Program-made: the position numbers and the translations under genes
NCBI GenBank assembly: GCA_003584865.1
Contig: QVQE01000100.1
Span: 1-48,255, forward strand
DNA: 48,255 nt
DNA from: Methylococcales bacterium
GTDB taxonomy: Bacteria; Pseudomonadota; Gammaproteobacteria; Methylococcales; Methylomonadaceae
Direction: 5' to 3'
Notes under the pieces: model-generated
The model's database searches: none
What the model was told of the DNA's origin: nothing
Seen by the model: the letters and a program-made list of their open reading frames with translations, nothing else
Part shown: positions 1 to 10,440 of the stretch, piece by piece
Layout: every line of letters starts with the position of its first letter
How positions within the stretch are numbered: the first letter of the stretch is position 1

Positions 1-10
1 TATAGTTATG

Positions 11-181
11 GAAAGAAGTTGGGGTGGCGGACTGGATGATCCTCTATGGGTCTCTTTACCGTGCGTTCTACTTGCAAGACAAGTGATACAATCTGGGGTG
101 CGAGCCAGTCCAAGTGAGTCAGGTTAGGTATCGGGGTCGATCCCACCATTCGTTAAACGACCTCTACCCCAACTTCTTCCA
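11..181. other. Candidate structured RNA or MITE-like element with long terminal inverted repeat and nested stems
   Basis: aagaagttggggt (13-25) pairs exactly with accccaacttctt (166-178). Nested inside is ggactgg (29-35) with ccagtcc (105-111). Further local hairpins: acttg-caaga-caagt (about 70-84) and tcgt-taa-acga near 150-160. No known RNA family recognised. Confidence 0.4.
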
Positions 182-266
182 CTTTATTAGAGTAGAATTT
201 TACCCATTCGATTCATTCGGCTTTCATGGTCGGGGGCGAGTGGTTGTCAATCATGATGGGTTAGGT

Positions 267-333
267 CTTTGACATCCTCCCCACCAAAAAAGAAAGAAGG
301 ACACTCCTGATTTCCTAAGAGTGAGCATGTATC
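267..333 (-). mobile_element. Decayed right end of an IS200/IS605-type (tnpB) element
   Basis: Minus strand reads ...ggtggggaggatgtcaaag, resembling the GGGGAGGATGTCAA-type right end seen downstream of tnpB genes. Contains a small hairpin cactc...gagtg (302-323). Confidence 0.45.
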
Positions 334-334
334 A

Positions 335-421
335 CTACTGTTCACTGTTTTCTGCTGCTGACGACGTGACTGCGATGTTCACTTCACGGACTAGACCGCC
401 TATCCTTAATGCTTTGATTCG
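335..421 (-). pseudogene. Possible C-terminal remnant of TnpB-like protein (RIKALRIGGLVREVNIAVTSSAAENSEQ*)
   Basis: Open minus-strand frame ending in tag at 335-337, immediately upstream of the IS200/IS605-like right end. An in-frame stop lies directly before 421, so only the tail remains. Confidence 0.4.
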
Positions 422-527
422 CTAAAAAAGCATGGCATTTTGCAATATCAACGACAATAGATTGACTTATCTGCGAGTAGTCGTACAAAATAGTCCCTTT
501 AGAATTGATAAACAATTAAAATTACGC

Positions 528-1355
528 ATGGTTAACAGCGTTTCTTCTCAAAATAATTTAGTCTCGGTTCGTAATCTGACATTTTCTCGTGGTAGCAAGA
601 AAATATTTGATGATATTTCCCTGGATTTTCAGCGTGGCAAAATAACTGCCATAATGGGTCCCAGTGGCACGGGAAAAACCACCTTATTAAAGTTAATAGG
701 CGGACAGTTATTTCCTGAACGCGGTTCTATTTTTGTTGATGGGCAAAATGTACATCAGCTGCGTCGTTCTGATTTGTATGATTTACGTAAACGTTTGGGT
801 ATGCTTTTTCAGAGTGGCGCTTTACTAACCGATATGACGGTTTTTGATAACGTTGCTTTCCCGTTACGGGAACACACCCATTTGCCTGAATCGATGATAC
901 GCACCTTGGTGTTAATGAAGCTGCAAGCCGTCGGGTTACGTGGCGCAAGAGACTTAATGCCGAATGAATTATCGGGCGGGATGTCAAGACGCGTTGCTCT
1001 GGCAAGAGCCATTGCGCTCGATCCGATGATGATCTTATACGATGAACCCTTTACTGGACAAGATCCGATATCCATGGGTGCTTTGGTGCATTTGATTAAA
1101 TCACTGAATACTATTTTAGGCTTAACCAGTATTATCGTCTCCCATGATGTTCATGAGACGTCTGTGATTGCCGATTACATTTATGTGATTTCAGAAGGAA
1201 AAATAGTGGGTCAAGGCACTCCAGCAGAGATCCAGCAATCAGACTCGGAATGGGTGCAACAGTTTATGACGGGTGCAGCAGATGGTCCCGTACATTTTCA
1301 TTATCCGGCAAAAGAATATGTGGACGATTTACTGTCATCGGGTAAACGTTATTAA
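528..1355 (+). CDS. mlaF: Phospholipid/lipid-asymmetry ABC transporter ATPase MlaF
   Basis: Walker A GPSGTGKTT, signature LSGGMSRRVALARA, DEPFTGQDP; followed by MlaE and MlaD. The supplied ORF starts at 432 but the MVNSVSSQNNLVSVRNLTF start (528) fits the family better. Confidence 0.93.
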   Translation: MVNSVSSQNNLVSVRNLTFSRGSKKIFDDISLDFQRGKITAIMGPSGTGKTTLLKLIGGQLFPERGSIFVDGQNVHQLRRSDLYDLRKRLGMLFQSGALLTDMTVFDNVAFPLREHTHLPESMIRTLVLMKLQAVGLRGARDLMPNELSGGMSRRVALARAIALDPMMILYDEPFTGQDPISMGALVHLIKSLNTILGLTSIIVSHDVHETSVIADYIYVISEGKIVGQGTPAEIQQSDSEWVQQFMTGAADGPVHFHYPAKEYVDDLLSSGKRY

Positions 1356-1435
1356 TCGTAGCGATAACTAAATGTTTTTTCTTGCTACTATGGTTTCTTT
1401 ATAAATCAGCGCTAACAGTGTAGATAAATTATAAA

Positions 1436-2218
1436 ATGATTCAACTAATACAAAATTTGGGCAAAAGCACACGCGTTAGTTTTACTAAGCTTGGAAGAGC
1501 CAGTTACTTTTTGATACAAATTATCTTTGGAATTACGAGTGTATTGGTTCGGCCTCGATTACTATTAAATCAATTATATTCGGTTGGGGTGCTTTCTTTT
1601 TTAATTATTACCATTTCCGGTTTGTTTGTGGGGATGGTCTTAGGTTTGCAGGGCTACTATACTCTTTCGGATTTTGGCGCAGAAGAAACCTTAGGGGTGA
1701 TGGTCGCTGCTTCTTTAGTGAGAGAGTTGGGGCCAGTGGTTTCTGCACTTTTATTTGCAGGTCGGGCTGGATCCGCTTTGACCGCTGAAATTGGTCTTAT
1801 GAAAGCGACCGAGCAATTATCCGGTATGGAGATGATGGCTGTTGATCCTGTGAAACGAATTATTACACCTCGATTTTTGGCAGGCTTAATTTCAATGCCT
1901 TTATTAGCTGGACTGTTTAGTGCAGTGGGTATTATTGGTGGTGAAATGATTGGTTCTGGCTTATTAGGTGTGGATGAAGGAGCGTTTTGGGCGCAGATGC
2001 AAGCCGGTATCGATTTTTATGATGATATTATCAACGGCGTTATCAAAAGTGTTGTTTTTGGTTTTATTGCGTCGTGGATCGCTTTATTTGAAGGTTATGA
2101 TGCTATCCCAACCTCTGAAGGTGTTAGCAGGGCAACAACACGAACCGTGGTTAACTCAGCGTTTAGTATTTTAGGTCTGGATTTTATCTTGACGGCACTT
2201 ATGTTTGGAGACAATTAA
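1436..2218 (+). CDS. mlaE: MlaE-family permease
   Basis: 260 aa, MlaE motif GLFVGMVLGLQGYYTLSDFGAEETLGVMVAASLVRELGPV. Confidence 0.94.
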   Translation: MIQLIQNLGKSTRVSFTKLGRASYFLIQIIFGITSVLVRPRLLLNQLYSVGVLSFLIITISGLFVGMVLGLQGYYTLSDFGAEETLGVMVAASLVRELGPVVSALLFAGRAGSALTAEIGLMKATEQLSGMEMMAVDPVKRIITPRFLAGLISMPLLAGLFSAVGIIGGEMIGSGLLGVDEGAFWAQMQAGIDFYDDIINGVIKSVVFGFIASWIALFEGYDAIPTSEGVSRATTRTVVNSAFSILGLDFILTALMFGDN

Positions 2219-2219
2219 C

Positions 2220-2687
2220 ATGCAGCACACCACTACCCAAGATACCTTGGTTGGCCTTTTTGTGGCTTCAGGTATAGCAGGGCTTTTTTTTCTTGCTTTA
2301 CATGTAAGCAACCTAAGTTCTTTTTCTGATCAGGATAGTTATGTTATTACCGCCAGGTTTGAGAACTCAGGTGGCTTAAAAGTTAAATCGCCGGTGTCTG
2401 CAGCAGGTGTCAAAATTGGTAAGGTGACTTCGATTAGTTTTGATACTAAAACGTATGAGTCAGTTGTGCAAATGAATATTGATGCAAAGTACAATACACT
2501 ACCCGACGATACCACGGCGAGTATTTTTACAGCCGGTTTGTTGGGTGAACAATATGTTAACCTAGAACCCGGTGGCTCTGAAGAGTATTTGAAACCAAAT
2601 GGTAAAATTGAAATTACTCAATCGGCTATTATTCTTGAAAAAGCAATCGGACAATTTTTGTTTAAATCTGCGGAAGAAAAGAAGTGA
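2220..2687 (+). CDS. mlaD: MlaD/MCE-domain outer membrane lipid asymmetry protein
   Basis: MCE domain YVITARFENSGGLKVKSPVSAAGVKIGKV; start at MQHTTTQDT. Confidence 0.93.
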   Translation: MQHTTTQDTLVGLFVASGIAGLFFLALHVSNLSSFSDQDSYVITARFENSGGLKVKSPVSAAGVKIGKVTSISFDTKTYESVVQMNIDAKYNTLPDDTTASIFTAGLLGEQYVNLEPGGSEEYLKPNGKIEITQSAIILEKAIGQFLFKSAEEKK

Positions 2688-3037
2688 CCAAACTGAGTAT
2701 TCTTGAACAAGGCCAAGGAAACTATATCGTTGACGGTGATTTGACTTTTGCAACAATAGATACAAAGATTCTAAAGTCATTTGCCTTTCTAAACTCGACT
2801 AAACACACGACCATTGATCTCGGTCAGGTTATTTCTACCGACAGCGCAGGTTTAGCCTTGATGATCGAATGGATAAAGTATGCCCGGCATCATCAAACGC
2901 AGCTCGTGTTTAAAAATATTCCAGAGCAGTTATTTAATCTTGCCAAGTTAAGTGGCTTTGATAAAACCAGCCACTTTTCGCAGCAAGCTGGACAGCGGCA
3001 CGATGTAAAGCGTTCACCTTATACAGAAACTATTTAA
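2684..3037 (+). CDS. mlaB: STAS-domain protein, MlaB-like
   Basis: STAS motif IDLGQVISTDSAGLALMIEW; GTG start overlapping the mlaD stop. Confidence 0.8.
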   Translation: MTKLSILEQGQGNYIVDGDLTFATIDTKILKSFAFLNSTKHTTIDLGQVISTDSAGLALMIEWIKYARHHQTQLVFKNIPEQLFNLAKLSGFDKTSHFSQQAGQRHDVKRSPYTETI

Positions 3038-4315
<1,278 letters not shown>

Positions 4316-4324
4316 GGTTTTAAG

Positions 4325-4951
4325 ATGCTAACGATTGCGGTATCAAAAGGCAGGATTTTCGAAGACGCCTTGCCTTTATTAGCCGAGGCTGGCATTGTGC
4401 CAACGGATGATCCAAAGACCTGTCGTAAATTAATATTGGCAACCACTCGATCCGATGTGCAATTGGTCATTATTCGCGCGACTGATGTGCCAACTTTTGT
4501 CGAATACGGTGCGGCGGATTTAGGAATTGCTGGCAAAGATGTCTTGATAGAGCATGGCGCTGAAAGTCTGTATGAACCTTTGGATTTAAATATTGCTTGC
4601 TGTCGTTTAATGACGGCTGCTCATAAAGATGCGCCACCACTGAGTGGACGCATTCGAGTGGCGACCAAGTACGTTAAAATTGCGCAGCGTTATTTTGCCA
4701 ATCAAGGTATTCAAGCAGAAATTATCAAGTTATATGGCTCAATGGAATTAGCGCCTTTAGTCGGGCTTGCTGATTGCATTGTTGATTTAGTTGATACGGG
4801 AAATACGCTTAGAGCCAATGATCTTGAACCTCGTGAGTTGATTATGAATATTAGTTCTCGCTTAGTGGTCAATAAAGCGGCGATGAAAATGAAGCACGAG
4901 GCAATTTCAGCATTACTCACGCAGTTTGAAAAAACATTAGCGAATAGGTAA
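4325..4951 (+). CDS. hisG: ATP phosphoribosyltransferase, short form
   Basis: [46 protein letters not shown]. Confidence 0.97.
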   Translation: MLTIAVSKGRIFEDALPLLAEAGIVPTDDPKTCRKLILATTRSDVQLVIIRATDVPTFVEYGAADLGIAGKDVLIEHGAESLYEPLDLNIACCRLMTAAHKDAPPLSGRIRVATKYVKIAQRYFANQGIQAEIIKLYGSMELAPLVGLADCIVDLVDTGNTLRANDLEPRELIMNISSRLVVNKAAMKMKHEAISALLTQFEKTLANR

Positions 4952-4955
4952 AAAT

Positions 4956-6260
4956 ATGTCTGATTTAACAATGCTTAAATTGTATGCATCGTCATCTGAT
5001 TTTAATGAGCAATTACAGCGTTTATTGGCATGGGATGAGACTGATGATTTAGATATTCAAAAGCGCGTGTTAGCTATTATTGCGAACGTGCGTAAAAACG
5101 GCGACAGTGCAGTAATAGACTATACGAATCGTTTTGATCATCGTCAGATAATTCAGTCATCTGAGTTAGAAGTGTCTAAAGAGACGCTTAAATCGGCTTG
5201 GGATAGTTTGCCAACAGCACAAGCAACAGCGCTTCAAACTGCGGCTGAGCGAGTTCGCGCTTATGCAGAGCATCAAAAAATTCAATCCTGGCAATATACT
5301 GAAGCGGATGGCACGGTACTGGGGCAGAAAGTAACCCCTTTAGATCGTGTTGGTTTGTATGTGCCGGGTGGTAAAGCGGCCTATCCATCATCTGTGTTAA
5401 TGAATGCGATTCCAGCAAAAGTAGCCGGTGTTGCAGAATTGATTATGGTTGTACCGATGCCGCAAGGTGATGCTAATGAACTGGTATTGGCTGCTGCATA
5501 TTTAGCGGGTGTTGATAGGGTGTTTTCGATTGGCGGCGCACAAGCGGTTGCTGCGCTGGCTTATGGAACGGAGTCTATTCCGGCGGTGGCTAAAATAGTA
5601 GGCCCAGGTAATATTTACGTAGCCACAGCAAAGAAGCTTGTTTTTGGTCAAGTGGGCATTGATATGATTGCGGGGCCTTCAGAAATACTGGTTATTTGTG
5701 ATGGTAAAACGAATCCTGACTGGATTGCTATGGACTTGTTTTCCCAAGCAGAACATGATGAAAATGCTCAGGCGATTTTAATCAGTGATGATAATCAGTT
5801 TTTACAGGCCGTTGAGCAAAGTATTAAGGCTTTATTACCGACAATGGAGCGTGCTGAGATTATTAAAGCGTCGTTGTCAACGCGAGGCGCCTTAATTAAA
5901 GTAGACTCTTTAAGTCAGGCCGCTGACATTGCTAATATTATTGCTCCCGAGCATTTAGAATTATCCGTTGCAGAACCAGAAGCTTTAGGTGCGCAAATAC
6001 GCCATGCCGGGGCTATCTTTATGGGGCGCTATACAGCAGAAGCTTTAGGTGATTACTGCGCTGGGCCTAATCATGTATTACCAACGTCTAGTACGGCACG
6101 GTTTTCTTCGCCTTTAGGCGTTTATGACTTTCAAAAGCGTTCAAGCATTATTTATTGCTCTGATGTAGGGGCTGATACTTTGGGTAAAACAGCCTCCATT
6201 TTAGCGCGTGGCGAAAGCTTGACTGCTCATGCGCGTTCTGCGGAATATAGAATTAAATAA
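4956..6260 (+). CDS. hisD: Histidinol dehydrogenase
   Basis: [58 protein letters not shown]. Confidence 0.97.
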   Translation: MSDLTMLKLYASSSDFNEQLQRLLAWDETDDLDIQKRVLAIIANVRKNGDSAVIDYTNRFDHRQIIQSSELEVSKETLKSAWDSLPTAQATALQTAAERVRAYAEHQKIQSWQYTEADGTVLGQKVTPLDRVGLYVPGGKAAYPSSVLMNAIPAKVAGVAELIMVVPMPQGDANELVLAAAYLAGVDRVFSIGGAQAVAALAYGTESIPAVAKIVGPGNIYVATAKKLVFGQVGIDMIAGPSEILVICDGKTNPDWIAMDLFSQAEHDENAQAILISDDNQFLQAVEQSIKALLPTMERAEIIKASLSTRGALIKVDSLSQAADIANIIAPEHLELSVAEPEALGAQIRHAGAIFMGRYTAEALGDYCAGPNHVLPTSSTARFSSPLGVYDFQKRSSIIYCSDVGADTLGKTASILARGESLTAHARSAEYRIK

Positions 6261-6320
6261 GACTCAATGTCCTTAACCCGGGTTGATAGCGTTGTCAGCT
6301 TTAACATTAAAGAGTGAATT

Positions 6321-7418
6321 ATGACTCAAAGCAATTTAATCACCCACGTTTTTCGTAAAGAAGTTCTGGCCATGAGTGCATATAAAGTCGCCGATGCAAC
6401 AGGACTCATTAAGCTTGATGCAATGGAGAATCCCTATCGTTGGCCGGAGGCAATTAAGGCGCAGTGGTTAGAACTATTAAAAGAATGTCAGCTAAATCGA
6501 TACCCGGATGCAGAGGCTAAAGCCTTAGTCGAAACGCTTAAGCAATTAATCCAATTGCCAGATTACTTTGAAATATTACTCGGCAATGGTTCTGATGAGA
6601 TTATTCAGTTACTCCTAATGGCGTTACCCGAAGACTCAGCAGTATTAGCGCCTGCTCCAGGGTTTGTGATGTATAAGCAAATCAGTGATTCCTTAGGCTT
6701 AAAATATATTGCTGTACCTTTATTAACAGAGGATTTTGAGTTAGATTTGCCCGCCATGTTACGGGCAATTAAACAGTATCAACCCCGAGTTATATTTTTA
6801 GCCTATCCTAATAATCCAACCGCTAATTTATTTAACGAGGCTGCGATCGTTGAGATTATAAAGGCGGCTCAAGGTTTGGTTGTTATCGATGAGGCGTATG
6901 CACCCTTTGCGGGAGCCAGTTTTATCGATCAATTAAATCACTATGATAACTTATTAGTGATGCAAACTGTGTCCAAGTTAGGACTTGCAGGCTTAAGATT
7001 AGGCTATCTTATGGGACGAGCTGACGTTATTAAACAATTGAACAAGATTCGATTGCCTTATAATATCAACAGTCTTACTCAACTAAGTGCCGAATTTGCT
7101 TTATCCAATAAATTTTTTTTTGATGAGCAAACTCAGGCCATTTGTGCCGAAAGAGCAATCGTTTTAAAGGCGCTGAATAGCTATGAGGAGATTATTGCCT
7201 ATCCTAGTGCGGCTAATTTTATTCTTTTTAAAACCCCGCCCGGTAAAGCGACCGACATTTTTCTATCGATAAAAAACCAAGGAGTTCTAATCAAAAACAT
7301 GACGAGCCAAGGAGGGGTGTTAACAGATTGTCTGCGAGTGACTATAGGAACGCCAGAAGAAAATAAGGCTTTTCTTAAGACATTACATAACAGTCTTAAA
7401 GAGTTGCAGCAAATATAA
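6321..7418 (+). CDS. hisC: Histidinol-phosphate aminotransferase
   Basis: GNGSDEIIQLL, YPNNPTANLF, VIDEAYAPFAG; follows hisD. Confidence 0.94.
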   Translation: MTQSNLITHVFRKEVLAMSAYKVADATGLIKLDAMENPYRWPEAIKAQWLELLKECQLNRYPDAEAKALVETLKQLIQLPDYFEILLGNGSDEIIQLLLMALPEDSAVLAPAPGFVMYKQISDSLGLKYIAVPLLTEDFELDLPAMLRAIKQYQPRVIFLAYPNNPTANLFNEAAIVEIIKAAQGLVVIDEAYAPFAGASFIDQLNHYDNLLVMQTVSKLGLAGLRLGYLMGRADVIKQLNKIRLPYNINSLTQLSAEFALSNKFFFDEQTQAICAERAIVLKALNSYEEIIAYPSAANFILFKTPPGKATDIFLSIKNQGVLIKNMTSQGGVLTDCLRVTIGTPEENKAFLKTLHNSLKELQQI

Positions 7419-7559
7419 ACAGACGCAGTGAATAGTTAAAATTGTGCAGTATATTAAACAATTCAAACTAAGCACTTCAAATTCACCTGCTTCTAGTGTT
7501 ATATTGACGCAAAATAAAAATGAGCTTTTAAAGCCGTATAAAATCAGGAGACTCACATA

Positions 7560-8159
7560 ATGAATAATAAAGGCGTAGACAAGTCTAAGCGCCAGTTTTT
7601 AACCTCGGCGCTGACCGTGGTTGGCGCTGTTGGTTCTGGCTATTTAGCCGTTCCTTTTCTTGCCCAAATGCAACCCAGTGTTAAAGCAATGGCAGCAGGA
7701 GCACCGGTTGAAGTGGATATTAGTAAAATGGAAACCGGGCAATTGATTAGGGTTGCCTGGCGTGGTAAGCCGGTGTGGGTTCTTAATAGAACGCCTGAGG
7801 TTCTAGAAACATTAAAAACATTGGATGCCGAACTTAGAGATCCTCTGTCTAATGACTCGGAACAGCCTGGGTCAAGTAAAAACCAGGTAAGATCACAGAA
7901 GCCAGATATTTTTGTGGCGGTAGGCTTGTGTACGCATTTGGGTTGTTCTCCAACCTTCCGTCCTGAGGTTGCGCCTGTTGATTTGGGTGAAAAATGGAAG
8001 GGAGGTTTCTTCTGTCCTTGCCATGGTTCTTGGTTTGATTTGGCGGGTCGTGTCTATCGGGGTGTTCCTGCACCGACTAATCTGGAAATTCCACCTTATC
8101 GCTATGCAAGTGAAACACGCATCATCATTGGTGAAGCTGCCGAGGAGAAAAACGCATGA
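7560..8159 (+). CDS. petA: Ubiquinol-cytochrome c reductase Rieske iron-sulfur subunit
   Basis: CTHLGC ... CPCHGSWFD Rieske motifs; N-terminal SKRQFLTSALTVVGAVG. Confidence 0.96.
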   Translation: MNNKGVDKSKRQFLTSALTVVGAVGSGYLAVPFLAQMQPSVKAMAAGAPVEVDISKMETGQLIRVAWRGKPVWVLNRTPEVLETLKTLDAELRDPLSNDSEQPGSSKNQVRSQKPDIFVAVGLCTHLGCSPTFRPEVAPVDLGEKWKGGFFCPCHGSWFDLAGRVYRGVPAPTNLEIPPYRYASETRIIIGEAAEEKNA

Positions 8160-9583
8160 AACCAACTCGTTTAAGTGAATGTGGCAATTGGGTCTTAGAA
8201 CGATTCCCCATCACCAAGTTCTGGAATGATCACATGGCGCATTACTATGCGCCGAAGAATTTTAATATCTGGTATTTCTTTGGGTCACTTGCTTTATTGG
8301 TATTAGTGAATCAGATTATTACCGGCATTTTGTTAACCATGAATTACAAACCAGATGCAAAGCTGGCTTTTGATTCTGTTGAGTATATTATGCGTGACGT
8401 GCCGTGGGGATGGTTAGTGCGTTATATGCATTCAACCGGAGCCTCTGCTTTTTTCATCGTGATCTATTTACACATGTTTAGAGCTTTAATCTACGGATCA
8501 TTTAAGCACCCCCGTGAGTTAATCTGGATTTTTGGGATGTTACTGTTTGTAGCCCTTATGGCAGAAGCCTTTATGGGATACTTATTGCCTTGGGGACAGA
8601 TGTCTTTTTGGGGGGCACAAGTTATTATCTCATTGTTTAGTGCAATTCCAGTGATTGGTGACGATTTATCTCTTTGGATTAGAGGTGACTATGTTATTGC
8701 TGACGCAACTCTAAACCGATTCTTTGCATTTCATGTTATTGCTGTACCCTTAGTGTTGGTTATGTTGGTGTTTATGCACTTAGTGGCTTTACATGAAGTG
8801 GGTTCAAATAATCCGGATGGTATTGAAATAAAGGCCTCTAAAGATCCTTGGGGTCATCCTGTTGATGGCATTCCCTTTCACCCTTATTACACAGTTAAAG
8901 ATTTAGTGGGTGTGGGTGTGTTTTTAGTGTTCTTTGCAACGGTTATTTTTTACATGCCAGAGGTCGGTGGATATTTTCTTGAGCATGCCAACTTTATTCC
9001 AGCTGACCCCATGAAGACACCTGAGCATATTGCTCCAGTTTGGTATTTCACCCCGTTTTATTCGATTTTAAGAGCGATTCCTGATAAGTTTGCCGGTGTT
9101 ATTGGTATGGGCGGCTCTATTGTGGTGTTGTTTTTGATGCCGTGGTTAGATCGTTGTAAAGTAAAATCGATCCGTTATCGTGGTGGTATTTTCAAAAAAG
9201 CCTTATTCCTGTTTGTAGTTAGTTTTCTGGCACTAGGGTATTTAGGCACACAACCCGTTACCCCTATAGCCACAACAATGGCTAGATTGTTTACCGCTAT
9301 TTATTTTGGCTTCTTTTTATTAATGCCGATCTATACGCGGTGGGAAAAAACCAAACCAGTGCCTAGACGCTTGACAAAGTTACAGACTCTTGAAGAACAA
9401 TTACATGCGATTGAAGAACAATTACCGGCATTTATTGAAGAGATTACGGAAATAAAACCAACAACCGCTGAAATTGGAGATGCTGCGTTTAGGGCAACTT
9501 TCTTTAATAGAAGGCCTAATCCTAAAGGGATTGCGCACGTTCTTAGCCGTTTAGCTGTCAAGTTAAAAGGGAGTCTTGATTGA
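8156..9583 (+). CDS. petB: Cytochrome b subunit of bc1 complex, with C-terminal extension
   Basis: Heme-binding TM segments (RYMHSTGASAFFIVIYLHM; FHVIAVPLVLVMLVFMHLVALHEVGSNNP) and the PVWYFTPFYSILRAIP motif. Confidence 0.96.
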   Translation: MKPTRLSECGNWVLERFPITKFWNDHMAHYYAPKNFNIWYFFGSLALLVLVNQIITGILLTMNYKPDAKLAFDSVEYIMRDVPWGWLVRYMHSTGASAFFIVIYLHMFRALIYGSFKHPRELIWIFGMLLFVALMAEAFMGYLLPWGQMSFWGAQVIISLFSAIPVIGDDLSLWIRGDYVIADATLNRFFAFHVIAVPLVLVMLVFMHLVALHEVGSNNPDGIEIKASKDPWGHPVDGIPFHPYYTVKDLVGVGVFLVFFATVIFYMPEVGGYFLEHANFIPADPMKTPEHIAPVWYFTPFYSILRAIPDKFAGVIGMGGSIVVLFLMPWLDRCKVKSIRYRGGIFKKALFLFVVSFLALGYLGTQPVTPIATTMARLFTAIYFGFFLLMPIYTRWEKTKPVPRRLTKLQTLEEQLHAIEEQLPAFIEEITEIKPTTAEIGDAAFRATFFNRRPNPKGIAHVLSRLAVKLKGSLD

Positions 9584-9584
9584 T

Positions 9585-10304
9585 ATGAAAAATTTAATAA
9601 CTTTACTTTTATTATTAACGCTATCCTTTGGTGTTGTTGCGTCTGAGTCGGTTGAGTTACAAGAGGCTGATATTGATTTAAGTGATAATGCTTCATTACA
9701 GAGGGGAGCTCAACATTTTGTAACCTATTGTCTGGGTTGTCATTCGGCTAAATATATGCGTTACTTACGTTTTGCTCTGGATGTTGGCGTGGATCAGCAA
9801 AAGGTTCTTAAAGAGATTGCACCAGAGGGTGCCAGTATTTATGACCAGATTCATAGTGCTATGAACAAACATGATGCAGAGAAATGGTTTGGTGTACAAC
9901 CGCCTGACTTGTCATTAATTGCTAGATCTCGTGGTGCTGATTGGTTATATAGTTATTTAAAAAGTTACTATGTAGATCCTTCCCGTCCTTTTGGGGTCAA
10001 TAATTTGGTCTTCGAAGATACTGCAATGCCAAATCCCCTATGGCAATTGCAAGGTGAACAACACGCTGAAGCGAGAAAAACCATTTATGGCGAATACACT
10101 AAATTAGTACTTGACCATCCGGGCGCATTATCTGAAAGAGAGTTCGACCTTTTTGTTAATGATCTTGTTAACTTTTTGGTTTATGTTGGAGAACCTGTTC
10201 AGTTAGAAAGAGAACGTATAGGTAAATATGTTTTATTATTTTTGATCATATTTTCAGTGATTGCCTATTTGCTCAAAAAAGAATATTGGAAAGATGTAGA
10301 TTAA
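9585..10304 (+). CDS. petC: Cytochrome c1
   Basis: YCLGCHSAKYMRYLR CxxCH heme motif; C-terminal TM anchor; follows petB. Confidence 0.94.
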   Translation: MKNLITLLLLLTLSFGVVASESVELQEADIDLSDNASLQRGAQHFVTYCLGCHSAKYMRYLRFALDVGVDQQKVLKEIAPEGASIYDQIHSAMNKHDAEKWFGVQPPDLSLIARSRGADWLYSYLKSYYVDPSRPFGVNNLVFEDTAMPNPLWQLQGEQHAEARKTIYGEYTKLVLDHPGALSEREFDLFVNDLVNFLVYVGEPVQLERERIGKYVLLFLIIFSVIAYLLKKEYWKDVD

Positions 10305-10307
10305 TAG

Positions 10308-10345
10308 GTAACAGTAAGAAAACAAGGATGTTTTCATGCTGTTAC
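10308..10345 (+). other. Intercistronic stem-loop between petC and sspA
   Basis: gtaacag (10308-10314)/ctgttac (10339-10345) outer stem; gaaaac (10318-10323)/gttttc (10330-10335) inner stem; no following T-tract. Confidence 0.6.
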
Positions 10346-10440
10346 GCGCATTTAATCGAATACAGGCAACATCGAAAGACGACATGTCTATGCTACAATG
10401 ACTCCTTTATCGCCCTATTACGCCCAAAGAGGTTGCTTTC

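Noticed and set aside
8-127. Short + strand ORF MERSWGGGLDDPLWVSLPCVLLARQVIQSGVRASPSESG
   Set aside because: 39 codons, overlaps the inverted-repeat structure, no domain recognised; more likely incidental.
1-180. tmRNA, RNase P RNA or SRP RNA at the left edge
   Set aside because: No tmRNA CCA/T-arm end, no RNase P conserved core, no SRP GGAAGCA loop motif; only generic helices.
727-1075. Minus-strand ORFs inside mlaF (727..1005, 809..1075)
   Set aside because: Antisense shadows of a confidently assigned CDS with no recognisable domain.
6275-6284. aacccgggtt palindrome between hisD and hisC
   Set aside because: 10-bp palindrome is short enough to be chance and has no supporting context.
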